Positions 16,246 through 25,472 are shown, counted from the first letter of the stretch. The stretch is 39,032 nucleotides of DNA from Propionibacteriaceae bacterium (GCA_031267645.1 JAIRYW010000001.1:1-39032), one strand, 5' to 3'. The notes: generated by a model not told the origin, from the sequence alone. Program-made: numbers and translations.

Positions 16246-18045
16246 TCAGAGGCCGTGCCGGGGGCCACGGGGACGGATGGGGGCGGCCCGGCTGGGAACC
16301 GGAACCAGGCGCAGCCGACGCCCGGACTCCATCAGAGCCAGACCGGCCAAGACCAAGCTGGCGCTCAGAGCCAACCCGGCCAAGCCGAGCTTGGCCCCGG
16401 TGTCGGGCAGATTCGAACCGGACGACCCCACCCCCGCTCCCCCGCCGGGGAGCGAGCCGGAGCCGGAACCCGGATCGGGATCGGGATCCGGCTCGGCCGG
16501 GACGACCGGCAGCGGCGGATAGGTCGTCAGATCGGGCCAAGCCGCCGGCCGCCCGGGTTCGTACAACCAATCCTGGGCCCACTGGCTCAGGTCGCGGCCG
16601 GAGACCGCCTGGGCCAAGTCGATGAAATCCTCGGTCGAAGCGTTGGCGCCGGCGTAGGTGGCGAACCACTGCCGCACCAACTGGCCGAAGACGTCGTCGC
16701 CCAAGCCGGCTCGGAGGGCGGCGAAGGCCAGTCCGCCGCCGGTGTAGCTGCCGATCCCCCACAGTTGCTCGACCGCGGGCCGGGCCACCGAGGCCACCCA
16801 CAAGGGCGACTCGTCCAAGTTGGCGGTCCAGATGGACTCGGCTTGGGCCAGGGCCGAGACGCCGCCCTGGGACTCCTGCCACAACCACTCGGCGTAAGTG
16901 GCGAAGCCCTCGGCTAGCCACAGGTCGCGCCAGTCTTGGACCGAGACCGAGTCGCCGGCCCACATGTGGACGTATTCGTGCACCAAGACGATGTCCTGGA
17001 TGGGCCGGGCGAAGAAGGGCTTGCCGAAGATCTCCAGCGCCCAGCCGGCCCGGACCGGGGCCAGGATGTAACCGGCCACGCTGGCCGGGTAGGCCCCGAA
17101 CTGGTCCGTGCCCCAATCCAGGATCTCCTCCAGCAGTTCCAGCACCCCCTCGGCGCCGCCCGGGCTGAGAGCCTCCAGGTTCGGATCGCCGTAGGCCGAG
17201 ATCGGGATGGTCTGGCCGTTGACCGTGACCTGGCCGTCGTGCTCGGTGAACTGACCGATCGAGGCCACGGCCAAGAAGGCGGACGTCGCCACCGACTCCT
17301 CCCAGACCCAGCGGGTGGTCCCGGGCTGGGCCGGGGTCTTCTCCCGCAGCTGGCCCAACCCGACCGCGCTGTACTGGTCGGGCACGGTCAGGCTGGTGGT
17401 GAAGGTGGCCTTGTCAGCCGGGGTCAGATTGGCCGGGAACCAGGTCATATTGCCGTTGGGCTGGCCGATGCCGGTGGCTCCGCCGTCGGCTGGGTAAGTG
17501 ACGGATTGGCCGTTCACCCAGGCGGTGTAGTCACGGTTCGCCATCCAGCCCTCGGCCATGGTGAAGCCGACTTGCAGAACGTATTCCTCGGGTTGGCCAA
17601 AGTACGACACCGCCACTGTGAACTGGCCGGAGACGGGTTGGGCCGGGGTGACGACCAGCTTGTGCAGGTCTTGGCCCGGGTCTTCGATCCGGCTGTGCCC
17701 GGCCGGCACTTGGTCGACCGTGACGGACTCGACCTCGAGGCCTTTGAAGTCGAAGCTGAAACTGGACAGGGGTTGGTCGGCCCAGGCCGTGATGGTGGTG
17801 GTGGCCTGGATCGAGCCGGACGGCTGTGCGACCGTCACCGGACTGTAGACAAGGTCGATGTCATAGTGCCGCACGTCGTAGCCGCCGTTGCCCTGATTGG
17901 GCAACAGGGAGTCGCCCGAGGTCAAGGCCCCCGCCACCGGAGGCGGCGGATCGGCCGTGGCGACGCTGGCCCAGGCCCCCATGGACAAGGTCAAGCCGAG
18001 GCCGGCCACCGCCAAAGGCAGCCAGGGCGGACGCATCTGACGCAT
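16246..18045 (-). CDS. Secreted M1-family metallopeptidase with LPXTG cell-wall anchor
   Basis: A 599-residue exported zinc peptidase. A signal peptide with probable cleavage after ATA (residue 31) leads to an M1 aminopeptidase fold. The zinc site is HEYVH at 356-360 followed after exactly 18 residues by Glu379 (LWLAEGF), as required for HEXXH-X18-E. The exopeptidase motif normally written GAMEN reads AGWALE at 333-338; the Glu is kept but the rest is changed. Near the C-terminus is a Pro/Gly/Ser linker, LPDTG at 546-550, a hydrophobic helix and a basic tail, the layout of a sortase substrate attached to the peptidoglycan. No sortase lies in the window. ATG at 18045 has AGGAG eight bases upstream. 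Confidence 0.88.
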   Translation of the reverse strand: MRQMRPPWLPLAVAGLGLTLSMGAWASVATADPPPPVAGALTSGDSLLPNQGNGGYDVRHYDIDLVYSPVTVAQPSGSIQATTTITAWADQPLSSFSFDFKGLEVESVTVDQVPAGHSRIEDPGQDLHKLVVTPAQPVSGQFTVAVSYFGQPEEYVLQVGFTMAEGWMANRDYTAWVNGQSVTYPADGGATGIGQPNGNMTWFPANLTPADKATFTTSLTVPDQYSAVGLGQLREKTPAQPGTTRWVWEESVATSAFLAVASIGQFTEHDGQVTVNGQTIPISAYGDPNLEALSPGGAEGVLELLEEILDWGTDQFGAYPASVAGYILAPVRAGWALEIFGKPFFARPIQDIVLVHEYVHMWAGDSVSVQDWRDLWLAEGFATYAEWLWQESQGGVSALAQAESIWTANLDESPLWVASVARPAVEQLWGIGSYTGGGLAFAALRAGLGDDVFGQLVRQWFATYAGANASTEDFIDLAQAVSGRDLSQWAQDWLYEPGRPAAWPDLTTYPPLPVVPAEPDPDPDPGSGSGSLPGGGAGVGSSGSNLPDTGAKLGLAGLALSASLVLAGLALMESGRRLRLVPVPSRAAPIRPRGPRHGL

Positions 18046-18080
18046 CGAAAAAACTCCTACGAAGGAAACCGCTCGGCGAC

Positions 18081-18108
18081 AGTCTACTGTTTAACGGCCG
18101 ACCGTCCA
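18081..18108 (-). promoter_or_regulatory. Promoter with palindrome before the M1 peptidase
   Basis: On the minus strand TGGACG (18108-18103) and TAGACT (18086-18081) lie 16 bases apart. The palindrome ACAGT-CT-ACTGT (18079-18090) overlaps the -10 box and could be an operator. The spacing is one short of ideal. Confidence 0.4.
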
Positions 18109-18195
18109 GCCGTTGGCCGGCCGGCCCGAGCGCTACGATCTTTCGAGGCGCCACCCCGGCTCCGCGATTTTCGACCACCTCCTGCAGGAGCGCCC

Positions 18196-19701
18196 ATGAG
18201 CCCGTCCGACGGCCCGTCCCCGGCCGCAGCCAACGGTCCGGCTCCGAGCGCCCCCGGATTCCAGCCGCCGGCCGATTGGAAGCGGATCCTGATCCTGATC
18301 TGGACCGGCCAGGCCTTCTCCATCGTGACCAGTTACGCGGCCGGTTACGCCGCCATCTGGTACATCACCGAGACCACCGGTTCCGCCATGATGCTGTCTT
18401 TGGCCGCCATCGTCTCGATCTTGCCGACCGGGTTGCTCAGCCCCTTCGGCGGCGTCCTGGCCGACCGTTTCAACCGACGCAGTCTGATGTTGCTGGCCGA
18501 CGGCGCCGTCGGCGCCTTGTCCGCCCTGCTGGGCTTGGTCATCTGGCTGGGCCAGGTCAACCTGCCCGTCACCATGGTGGTGCTGGGGGTCCGGGGCGTG
18601 GCCCAGGCCTTCCACGGCCCGGCTCTGACGGCGGCCATGCCGCTGCTGGCGCCACCGAGCCATCTGTTGCGCATCAACACCCTGAGCCAGATGCTGTGGT
18701 CCTTGGCCGGCATCGGCGCCCCCGCCCTGGGCATCCTCCTTTACAGCACCATCGGCTTCCACTCGGTCATGTTCTTGGACGCCCTCGGAGCGGTCCTGGC
18801 TTGCGCCGGCCTGGCCCTGGTCCGGCTGCCGACGGTGCGCGACCAAGGCTTGGTCGGGCGCGACGTCTGGCATGGCCTGGGCGACGGGCTGCGGGTGGTG
18901 CGGGCCAACCGAGGCCTGTCCCAGCTGATGTTGATCTGCACCTTGGGCATGGTCCTGTTCAGCCCGATCGGCTCTCTACTGCCTTTGATGACCTACGGCC
19001 ATTTCGCGGGCGACGGTTACGACGCCTCCCTGATCGAGGCCGTCTTCGGCATCGCCATGTTGGCCGGCTCCTTCCTCCTGCTGGCCTGGGGCGGCGGGCG
19101 GCGCCATGTCCGGTTGGTGCTGGGGTCGGGCCTGGCGGCCGGTTTGACCATCTTCGGTTGCGGTCTGCTGCCGACCGACCGCTTCATCGGCTTCGTCATC
19201 CTCTGCGGCGCCATGGGCTTCGCCTGCGCCTTCTACAACGGCCCCCTCATGACCGTCCTGCAGCGCCATTCGCCAGCCGAGAAGATGGGCCGGGTGATGG
19301 GCCTGTTCGGAGCCGTCGTCTCGTTGGCCGCTCCCATCGGTTTGGTGGTCTCCGGGGCGGTGGCCGAGCGCGTCGGCATCGCCAGCTGGTTCTTGATCTC
19401 CGGGGGCGCCATCGTGGTGTTGACCCTGCCGGCCGCCCTGATGCGTCAGGTCCGGGCCCTGGACGTCCCCGGGCCGAACGGGGTCGGCCCGGCCGAACCG
19501 CCCTCCCCGGCCGACCTCTCATCTCCAGCCGACCCCGCCTCTCTGACCGACCTCTCGTCTCGCGCCGAACCGCCCCACCCGGTCGGACCGTCCTCTCCAG
19601 CCGAACCGCCTGCCCCGGCCGAACCGCCTCACCGGGCCGAAGCGACCGAACCGGCCGCCACCGGCGCCAGCGCGACCGATGGCGCCGCCGAACCGAATTG
19701 A
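18196..19701 (+). CDS. MFS transporter (EntS/MefA-like efflux type)
   Basis: A 501-residue major facilitator protein. The ATG at 18196 follows GCAGGAG by five bases; the frame runs on upstream through non-coding DNA. About 12 helices are visible; GGVLADRFNRRSLM, between helices 2 and 3, is the MFS motif A. The overall outline is of the MFS_3 group, which includes siderophore and macrolide exporters, so efflux is likeliest. The last 80 or so residues are a hydrophilic Pro/Ser/Ala/Glu-rich tail with imperfect repeats (PSPADLSSPADPASLTDL, SSPAEPPAPAEPP), probably cytoplasmic and disordered. TACGAT at 18134-18139 may be a -10 box, divergent from the peptidase promoter. Confidence 0.85.
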   Translation: MSPSDGPSPAAANGPAPSAPGFQPPADWKRILILIWTGQAFSIVTSYAAGYAAIWYITETTGSAMMLSLAAIVSILPTGLLSPFGGVLADRFNRRSLMLLADGAVGALSALLGLVIWLGQVNLPVTMVVLGVRGVAQAFHGPALTAAMPLLAPPSHLLRINTLSQMLWSLAGIGAPALGILLYSTIGFHSVMFLDALGAVLACAGLALVRLPTVRDQGLVGRDVWHGLGDGLRVVRANRGLSQLMLICTLGMVLFSPIGSLLPLMTYGHFAGDGYDASLIEAVFGIAMLAGSFLLLAWGGGRRHVRLVLGSGLAAGLTIFGCGLLPTDRFIGFVILCGAMGFACAFYNGPLMTVLQRHSPAEKMGRVMGLFGAVVSLAAPIGLVVSGAVAERVGIASWFLISGGAIVVLTLPAALMRQVRALDVPGPNGVGPAEPPSPADLSSPADPASLTDLSSRAEPPHPVGPSSPAEPPAPAEPPHRAEATEPAATGASATDGAAEPN

Positions 19702-19750
19702 TCGGGCGGCCGGGCTTCTAGGGCGGGCCGGCAGACGGCAGAATGGCGCC

Positions 19751-21247
19751 ATGTCTGTGCTGATCCGAAATGTCCGGCCGGTCGACCTGGCCCAAGGCCG
19801 TTCGACCGAACCCATCGACCTGGCGCTCGACCGCGGTCGAATCGCCGCTTGGGGGCCGAGTCTGCCAGCCGGGCCGGGCCAATCGGTTTGGTCCGGCGAC
19901 GGTCGCTGGATCATGCCGGGCCTGTGGGACGCCCACGTCCACTTCCGGCAGTGGGCCCAGGTCCTGTCCCACCTCGACCTGAGCCAGGCCGACAGCGCCC
20001 AACGGGTCTTGGAGCTGGTGCGAGCCCGTTTGGACCAACCGGACCCGCCGGCCCTGCTGTCCGGTCTGGGCTACCGCGCCCCGACTTGGACGGTCCAACC
20101 CAGTGTGGCCGCCCTCGACGCCGTCACCGGCCCCCGCCCGACGGTGCTGTTCAGCGGCGACCTGCACTCGGCCTGGTTCAACTCGGCCGCCCTGGCCCGT
20201 TACGGCCTGGCTCCCCGCGCCGGCGTCGTGCAAGAGGCCGAGCTATTCGGCCTGACCAGCCGTCTGACCGCCGACCAGCCCCGCTTGACCGATCAGGACT
20301 TCCTTGACGCCCAGCGGCGGGCCGCCGCCGCGGGGTTGGTCGGCCTGGTCGATTTCGAGGCCGAACCGACCTTCGAGACCTGGCCCGAGCGTTACGACCG
20401 GGTCGGCCGGCTCAAGATCGTGGCCTCGACCTACCCCGAGCACCTGTCGCGCGCCATCGCGACCGGCCGGCGGACCGGTCAGGCCCTGGTCCAGCGCGAC
20501 GGCCAAGCCTTGGTCACCATGGGACCGCTCAAGGTCATCACCGACGGCGCCCTCAACACCCGCACCGCCCATTGCCTGGAGCCCTACCTCAACGCGGCCG
20601 ACCTGGCTCAGCCCCACGGCGTCCAGACCGTGCCGGAGGCGGAACTGACCGAATTGGTGGCCCGGGCCACCGCCGCCGGTTTGGAGGTGGCCCTGCACGC
20701 CATCGGCGACGCCGCCGTCGCCATCGCCTTGGCGGCGGTCGAGCGGACCGGGGCCCGCGGCACGATCGAACACGCTCAGTTGGTCGACTGGCCCGACCTC
20801 GACCGGATGTCCCGGGCCGGGCTGGCCGCCAGCGTCCAACCGGCCCATCTGCTGGACGACCAGCCGGCCATCGACCGGATCTGGCCGGACCGGGCCGAGC
20901 GTTGTTTCCCCTTGGCCAGCTTGGCGGCGGCCGGCGTCGAGCTGCGGCTGGGGTCGGACGCCCCGGTGGCGCCGCTGGACCCCTGGCTGGCCGTGGCGGC
21001 CGCCGTCCACCGGGGCCAGCCGGAGGCACCAGCTTGGCGTCCGGAGCAAGCCATCGGCCCGGCCCAGGCTCTGCGCGCCAGCACCCGCTCGACTCTGGCC
21101 CTGGGCCAGCCAGCCGATCTGATCCTGCTGGAGCGCGACCCGCTGGCGTCGTACCCGGACTCAGGCGCCGCCGCCCAAGCCCTCCGCCACCCCCAGATGG
21201 CCGCCACCTGGGTGGCCGGAGACTTGGTCTGGTCCGCCTCCGCCTGA
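19751..21247 (+). CDS. Amidohydrolase-family protein (YtcJ-like)
   Basis: A 498-residue metal-dependent hydrolase of the amidohydrolase-3/YtcJ type. The HxH metal motif is DAHVHF (His62, His64); further metal/active-site elements are MGPLKVITDGALNTR, LHAIGDAAV, EHAQLV and LGSDAPV in the usual order of the TIM barrel, and the flanking N- and C-terminal beta sandwich is present. The substrate is unknown; the family cleaves amides or imides. ATG at 19751 lacks a Shine-Dalgarno; CAGAAT lies six bases upstream, which could be the -10 of a leaderless message, though its first base is not T. It stands 49 bases after the MFS gene and might be read through from it. Confidence 0.85.
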   Translation: MSVLIRNVRPVDLAQGRSTEPIDLALDRGRIAAWGPSLPAGPGQSVWSGDGRWIMPGLWDAHVHFRQWAQVLSHLDLSQADSAQRVLELVRARLDQPDPPALLSGLGYRAPTWTVQPSVAALDAVTGPRPTVLFSGDLHSAWFNSAALARYGLAPRAGVVQEAELFGLTSRLTADQPRLTDQDFLDAQRRAAAAGLVGLVDFEAEPTFETWPERYDRVGRLKIVASTYPEHLSRAIATGRRTGQALVQRDGQALVTMGPLKVITDGALNTRTAHCLEPYLNAADLAQPHGVQTVPEAELTELVARATAAGLEVALHAIGDAAVAIALAAVERTGARGTIEHAQLVDWPDLDRMSRAGLAASVQPAHLLDDQPAIDRIWPDRAERCFPLASLAAAGVELRLGSDAPVAPLDPWLAVAAAVHRGQPEAPAWRPEQAIGPAQALRASTRSTLALGQPADLILLERDPLASYPDSGAAAQALRHPQMAATWVAGDLVWSASA

Positions 21248-21280
21248 AAAGGTCTCGCCCCCGGCCCGGATCCGCGCGCT

Positions 21281-21460
21281 CCCGACCGGATCGGTCTGGC
21301 GTCCGGCCGGACCTCCTGGGCCCGGCTCGGATCGACCCCACTCGAACGGATCCGATCGGATCGGTTCGGCGTCCGACCGCGCCCGGGCTCGGATCGACCT
21401 GGCCCGCGCGGTCCCAACCCGACCGGTCTAGGGTCCAGCCGGGCCCAGCCGGCCCAGGGC
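21281..21460. repeat. Imperfect tandem repeats in a GATC-rich spacer
   Basis: Two longer copies and a partial third are visible between the convergent amidohydrolase and lat genes. GGATCGGT-GGCGTCCG occurs at 21288-21305 and again (one base different) at 21358-21375; GGCTCGGATCGACC occurs at 21324-21337 and identically at 21386-21399. A weaker third copy (CCGACCGGTCTAGGGTCC) starts near 21418. The 267-base spacer (21248-21514) holds no gene I can support. Confidence 0.55.
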
Positions 21461-21514
21461 CACGCCGCCCCCGGACGGAGACGGGGTCGGACCAGCGGCC
21501 CTGGGCCGGCGGCC

Positions 21515-22861
21515 TCAGAGGGCCGAGGCGGCCTCCAACTCGGACAGCACGGCGTCCAACTCGGCCAGACCCTCAGCCAGGTCGGCCCGTTCGATGGTCA
21601 GGGCCGGGCGCAGGCGCAGGCTGCGGTCGCCGCAGGACAGGGCCAGCACCCGCCGGGCCAACAGGCGACGTAGGACTTCGTCGCGCAGGGCGGTCGAAGG
21701 CAGCGAGACGGCGCAGAGCAGGCCCCGCCCGCGCGGATCGGTCAGCCAGCGGTGGCGGTCGGCCAATTCGGTCAACTGCTCCACCAGCCAGCCGCCCAAC
21801 CGTCCGGCTCGTTCGATCAGACCGTCCCGCTCCATCACCTCCAAGATCAGCCGCGCCCGCACCATGTCGGTCAAATTGCCGCCCCAGGTCGAGTTGAGGC
21901 GGGAGGAGACCTGGAAGACGTTGTCCTCCACGCTGTCGAGCAGACGGCCGGCCATGATGCCGCAGACCTGCGTCTTCTTGCCGAAGGCCACGATGTCGGG
22001 CTCCAGGCCGAGCTGTTGGTAGGCCCAGGCCGTGCCGGTCCCGCCCAGGCCGGTCTGGACCTCGTCCAAGATGAAGAGGGCTTGATGGGCGTGGGCCAGC
22101 TCTTGCATCTGGAGCAAGAACTCCGCCCGCAGGTGGTGGTCGCCGCCCTCGCTTTGGATCGGCTCGGCGATGAAGGCGGCGATGTCGTCCGGGGCGGCGG
22201 CGAAGGCGGCCTCGGCCTCGGCCAGGGCCTGGTCCTCCAAGGCCTCGACCTGGCGCGGGCGGCCGTCGGCCCAATGGCCCAAGTAGGGCGAGGTGATGCG
22301 GGGCCAGTCGAACTTGGGGAAGCGGTCGGTCTTGACCGGGTCGGTGTTGGTCAGCGACATGGTGTACCCGGTCCGCCCATGGAAGGCGTCCCGCAGGTGC
22401 ATGACCTTGGTCCCCAACCCGGGGTCTTTGCCCTGGGCCTGGTTGAGTCGGCTCTTGAAGTCGAAGGCGGCCTTGAGGGCGTTCTCGACCGCCAGCCCGC
22501 CGCCTTCGACGAAGAAGAGGTGGGGCAGCGCGGGGTCGCCCACGACACGCTGGAAGGTGGCGATGAACTCGGCCAGCTCGACCGTGTAGATGTCGGAGTT
22601 GCTGGGCTTGTTGACCGCCGCCCGCCCCAGCTCGGCCAAGCGGGCCGGACTGGTCAGGTCGGGGTGGTTCAGCCCCAGGGCGTTGGAGGCGAAGAAGGAG
22701 AAGAGGTCGAGGTAGGTCTGCCCGCTGACGCCGTCGACGATGCGGGAGCCTTGGGAGCGGGCCAGGTCCAAGACCAAGGGGAAACCGTCCGCCAGGATCG
22801 ACCGGCTCAGACTGGGACGGACTTCGGCGGGAGTCAAGAAGTGATGCGAAAGGCTGACCAT
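21515..22861 (-). CDS. lat: L-lysine 6-aminotransferase (lysine epsilon-aminotransferase)
   Basis: A 448-residue class-III aminotransferase that matches the mycobacterial lysine 6-aminotransferase in length and pattern. It carries LDEVQTGLGGTG and the PLP-binding AFGKKTQVCG (Lys296 probably forms the Schiff base, corresponding to Lys300 in the M. tuberculosis enzyme). It transfers the epsilon-amino group of lysine to 2-oxoglutarate, giving allysine/piperideine-6-carboxylate. The upstream lrpA gene is its likely regulator, an arrangement also known from Mycobacterium. The ATG at 22861 has no Shine-Dalgarno; TATCGT lies six bases upstream, which fits a leaderless message. Confidence 0.92.
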   Translation of the reverse strand: MVSLSHHFLTPAEVRPSLSRSILADGFPLVLDLARSQGSRIVDGVSGQTYLDLFSFFASNALGLNHPDLTSPARLAELGRAAVNKPSNSDIYTVELAEFIATFQRVVGDPALPHLFFVEGGGLAVENALKAAFDFKSRLNQAQGKDPGLGTKVMHLRDAFHGRTGYTMSLTNTDPVKTDRFPKFDWPRITSPYLGHWADGRPRQVEALEDQALAEAEAAFAAAPDDIAAFIAEPIQSEGGDHHLRAEFLLQMQELAHAHQALFILDEVQTGLGGTGTAWAYQQLGLEPDIVAFGKKTQVCGIMAGRLLDSVEDNVFQVSSRLNSTWGGNLTDMVRARLILEVMERDGLIERAGRLGGWLVEQLTELADRHRWLTDPRGRGLLCAVSLPSTALRDEVLRRLLARRVLALSCGDRSLRLRPALTIERADLAEGLAELDAVLSELEAASAL

Positions 22862-22867
22862 GGCCCG

Positions 22868-22873
22868 ACGATA
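22868..22873 (-). promoter_or_regulatory. -10-like hexamer for leaderless lat mRNA
   Basis: TATCGT on the minus strand, six bases before the lat ATG. The fit to TANNNT at a leaderless distance, together with the lack of a Shine-Dalgarno, suggests transcription starts at the ATG. A second hexamer, TAAAAT at 22911-22916, is an alternative. Confidence 0.4.
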
Positions 22874-22925
22874 CCGGACGGATTACGGGAATCGCCACTT
22901 GATCTAGGAGATTTTACGCCCGCGT

Positions 22926-22939
22926 CCGGTCTTGACCGG
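22926..22939. promoter_or_regulatory. Perfect palindrome between lrpA and lat
   Basis: CCGGTC-TT-GACCGG is a perfect 6+2+6 inverted repeat, centred about 70 bases before the lat start codon and 10-15 bases after the lrpA stop. LrpA binding is a reasonable guess; it could also be a weak lrpA stop hairpin. Confidence 0.45.
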
Positions 22940-22950
22940 GAGATTTCCCG

Positions 22951-23427
22951 TCACTGCGCCGGCTTCAGCACCATCGGCGGACGCTCCTCGAAGTAGGTCT
23001 GCAAGACCACGGTGGTGCGGGTGGTGACCTGGGCGGTGTCGCGGATGCGCCGGATCAACTCCTCCAGGCGCTGCGGCCCGGCCACCCGCACGAAGAGGAT
23101 GTAGGCGGCGTCGCCGGCCACCGAATGGCAGGCCTCGATCTCGCCCAGGTCTTCCAACTGGGCCGGGATGAGGTCCTGGTGGGCCGGGTCGAGCGGACTG
23201 ATCTCGATGAAGGCGGCCAGCGGCGCGCCCACCGCCTCGGCCGCCACCTGGGCCCGGTAGCCGGTGATGACGCCTCGTTTCTCCAAACGCCGGACCCGGG
23301 CTTGGACGGCCGAGGTCGACAGCCCGCTGGCTTGGGCCAGAGCGGCCAGGGTGGCGCGGGCGTCCCGCAGCAGGGCCCGCACCAAGACGACGTCCAATTG
23401 ATCGGTCAGTCCATCATCGCCAGGCAT
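22951..23427 (-). CDS. lrpA: Lrp/AsnC-family transcriptional regulator
   Basis: A 158-residue Lrp/AsnC regulator. The helix-turn-helix (LAALAQASGLSTSAVQARV, then RRLEKRGVITGY) occupies residues 25-60; the C-terminal RAM/ligand domain follows with AFIEISPL and IEACHSVAGDAAYILFVRV. Such proteins form octamers that sense amino acids. It lies directly before lat on the same strand, so lysine or another amino acid may be the signal. ATG at 23427 has no Shine-Dalgarno, but TAGAGT (23440-23435) is exactly seven bases upstream, as in leaderless actinobacterial genes. Confidence 0.92.
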   Translation of the reverse strand: MPGDDGLTDQLDVVLVRALLRDARATLAALAQASGLSTSAVQARVRRLEKRGVITGYRAQVAAEAVGAPLAAFIEISPLDPAHQDLIPAQLEDLGEIEACHSVAGDAAYILFVRVAGPQRLEELIRRIRDTAQVTTRTTVVLQTYFEERPPMVLKPAQ

Positions 23428-23434
23428 GTTCCGG

Positions 23435-23440
23435 ACTCTA
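23435..23440 (-). promoter_or_regulatory. -10-like hexamer for leaderless lrpA mRNA
   Basis: TAGAGT on the minus strand with seven bases to the ATG. No good -35 is visible upstream. The 132-base gap to glmM holds no other feature I can support. Confidence 0.45.
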
Positions 23441-23559
23441 CCCTCCGCCGAGGCCGCGACCGGTGGTCAGGGCCGGGGCCGGACCGGCCAACCCGATCAC
23501 GGCCGGGACGCCCTCGTCTGGTTGGGGGTGTCCGGGGCCGGACGGACCGACCGCTGGGC

Positions 23560-24909
23560 TCACAGGGCCAGCCGCCGCCGCACCACCTCGACCAGGCCGT
23601 CGGCCTCGGCTTTGGCTTCGGCCTCGGTCTCGGCCTCGACCATCACTCGGACCACCGCTTCGGTGCCGGAGGGCCGGAGCAGGACCCGGCCCCGACCGGC
23701 CAAGCGGTCGCTGGCCGCCTCGACGGCGGCGTTGACGCCGGAATCCAGGTTGACCCGGGAGCGGTCCACTTTCGGCACGTTGACTGTGACCTGGGGCAAC
23801 CGGACCATGACCTGGGCCAATTCGGCCAGCGGCCGACCGCTGCGGACGACCTGGGCGGCTAGGTGCAGACCGGTCAGGACCCCGTCGCCGGTGGTGGCGA
23901 ACTGGCTCATGATGACGTGGCCGGACTGTTCGCCGCCCAGGCTGAAGTGGTTGGCGTTCATGGACTCCAGGACGTAACGGTCGCCCACCTTGGTCTGATC
24001 GACCCGGACGCCGTGGGCGGCCATGGCCTGAATAAAACCCAAATTGCTCATGACGGTGGCCACCACCGTGTCCAGATGGAGGCGGCCGGCCCGTTTCAGG
24101 GCCAGGGCCAAGATGGCCAGGATCTGGTCGCCGTCGACCACCGCCCCGTCGGCGTCGACCGCCAGGCAGCGGTCGGCGTCGCCGTCAAGAGCCACGCCCA
24201 AATCGGCCCCCCGGTCCAAGACGGTCTGGCGCAAAGAGGTCAGATCGGTCGAACCGCAGTGGTCGTTGATGGTCAGGCCGTCCGGCTGGTCGTGGATGGC
24301 CACCACTTCGGCCCCTTGGGCGGCGAAGGCGGCCGGGCCGGTCCGCCAAGCCGCGCCGTTGGCGGCGTCGACCACGACCTTGAGCCCGTCCAGCGCCCCG
24401 GCCGATCCCAGCGAGGCCACCAGATGGTCGATGTAGCGTTCGACCGCGCGGTCGTCTTGGACCACCCGGCCCACCCGGTCGCCCAGCGGACGGGTCCAGG
24501 CGGCGCCCAATTCGGCTTCGATGGCGTCCTCCACCTCGTCCGGCAACTTGACGCCGCCGCGGGCGAAGAATTTGATCCCGTTGTCCGGCATGGGGTTGTG
24601 GGAGGCCGACAGCATGACCCCGAAGTCGGCTTCGGCGTCCGCCACCAACCAAGCCAGACCCGGAGTCGGCAGCACTTGGACTCGGGTCACGTCGACTCCG
24701 GCCGAAGCCAAGCCGGCCACCACGGCGGCCTCCAGGAACTCGCCCGAGGCTCTGGGGTCGCGCCCGACGATGGCGCGCAAACGGGGACGACCGGTTCGAT
24801 CGGACCCCATCACGCGGGCCGCCGCCACCGCCAGGCCGAGGGCCAGTTCGGCGGTCAAGTCCGCGTTCGCCAGCCCCCGCACCCCGTCGGTGCCGAACAG
24901 CCGGGCCAT
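23560..24909 (-). CDS. glmM: Phosphoglucosamine mutase
   Basis: A 449-residue alpha-D-phosphohexomutase of the GlmM type. It begins with LFGTDGVRG; the catalytic phosphoserine is Ser103 in MLSASHNP; the Mg-binding loop is DGDADR at 242-247; the C-terminal phosphate-binding loop is RPSGTE. It converts glucosamine 6-phosphate to glucosamine 1-phosphate on the way to UDP-GlcNAc for peptidoglycan. It starts 14 bases after rpsI and belongs to the standard actinobacterial block rplM-rpsI-glmM. Confidence 0.96.
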   Translation of the reverse strand: MARLFGTDGVRGLANADLTAELALGLAVAAARVMGSDRTGRPRLRAIVGRDPRASGEFLEAAVVAGLASAGVDVTRVQVLPTPGLAWLVADAEADFGVMLSASHNPMPDNGIKFFARGGVKLPDEVEDAIEAELGAAWTRPLGDRVGRVVQDDRAVERYIDHLVASLGSAGALDGLKVVVDAANGAAWRTGPAAFAAQGAEVVAIHDQPDGLTINDHCGSTDLTSLRQTVLDRGADLGVALDGDADRCLAVDADGAVVDGDQILAILALALKRAGRLHLDTVVATVMSNLGFIQAMAAHGVRVDQTKVGDRYVLESMNANHFSLGGEQSGHVIMSQFATTGDGVLTGLHLAAQVVRSGRPLAELAQVMVRLPQVTVNVPKVDRSRVNLDSGVNAAVEAASDRLAGRGRVLLRPSGTEAVVRVMVEAETEAEAKAEADGLVEVVRRRLAL

Positions 24910-24923
24910 GGCCGCAGCCAGAC

Positions 24924-25454
24924 TCAGCGCTTGGAGTACTGGGGAGCTTTACGGGCCTTCTTCAGGCCGGCCTTCTTGCGCTCCTTGATGCGGGAGTCGC
25001 GGGTCAGCATGCCGGCCTTCTTGAGGACGGCCCGAGAAGCCTCGGCGTCGGCCGCGTTGAGGGCCCGGGCCACGCCCAGGCGCAAGGCCCCGGCCTGACC
25101 GGTCACGCCGCCGCCGGCGATGCGGGCGATGACGTCGTACGAGCCCAGCACGGCGGCAGTCTCGAAGGGCTCCCTGACCTCTTGCTGGTGCAGCTTGTTG
25201 GGGAAATAGTCCTCCAGGGGGCGGCCGTTGATCGACCACTGCCCCGAACCGGGCACCAGTCGGACCCGGGCCACGGCCTCCTTGCGCCGCCCGGTGCCGT
25301 AGCTGGGCTGGACCACAGCCGGGCGGCCGGTCGGCTGCACGGTCTGGGGATTGGCTTCGGACCGGTAGGCGATCTGACGGTTCTGCTCATCCACGAACTC
25401 GACGAAGGTGTTGTCGTCGTGTTCGATGGCGGCGGTGGCCTCAGGCTCAGACAC
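24924..25454 (-). CDS. rpsI: 30S ribosomal protein S9
   Basis: A 176-residue S9 protein. The family body runs from [15 protein letters not shown] to the invariant C-terminal end [12 protein letters not shown], which reaches the ribosomal P site. About 50 extra acidic N-terminal residues precede it, as in many high-GC Gram-positives. GTG at 25454 has GAGGT about seven bases before it and lies 18 bases after the rplM stop. Confidence 0.97.
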   Translation of the reverse strand: MSEPEATAAIEHDDNTFVEFVDEQNRQIAYRSEANPQTVQPTGRPAVVQPSYGTGRRKEAVARVRLVPGSGQWSINGRPLEDYFPNKLHQQEVREPFETAAVLGSYDVIARIAGGGVTGQAGALRLGVARALNAADAEASRAVLKKAGMLTRDSRIKERKKAGLKKARKAPQYSKR

Positions 25455-25472
25455 TAGGTGACCTCACAACTC

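Noticed and set aside
16405-16425. A GATTCGAACC string like a tRNA T-loop
   Set aside because: It lies in the coding sequence for SGSNLPDTG of the M1 peptidase and no cloverleaf can be formed around it.
16936-18195. Upstream extension of the MFS gene by 420 residues
   Set aside because: It is antisense to the M1 peptidase; the true start at 18196 has a Shine-Dalgarno and the expected cytoplasmic tail.
19470-19680. Repetitive C/G-rich stretch at the end of the MFS gene considered as a CRISPR-like or satellite repeat
   Set aside because: It is in frame and encodes a Pro/Ala/Ser/Glu tail; units are irregular and there are no spacers.
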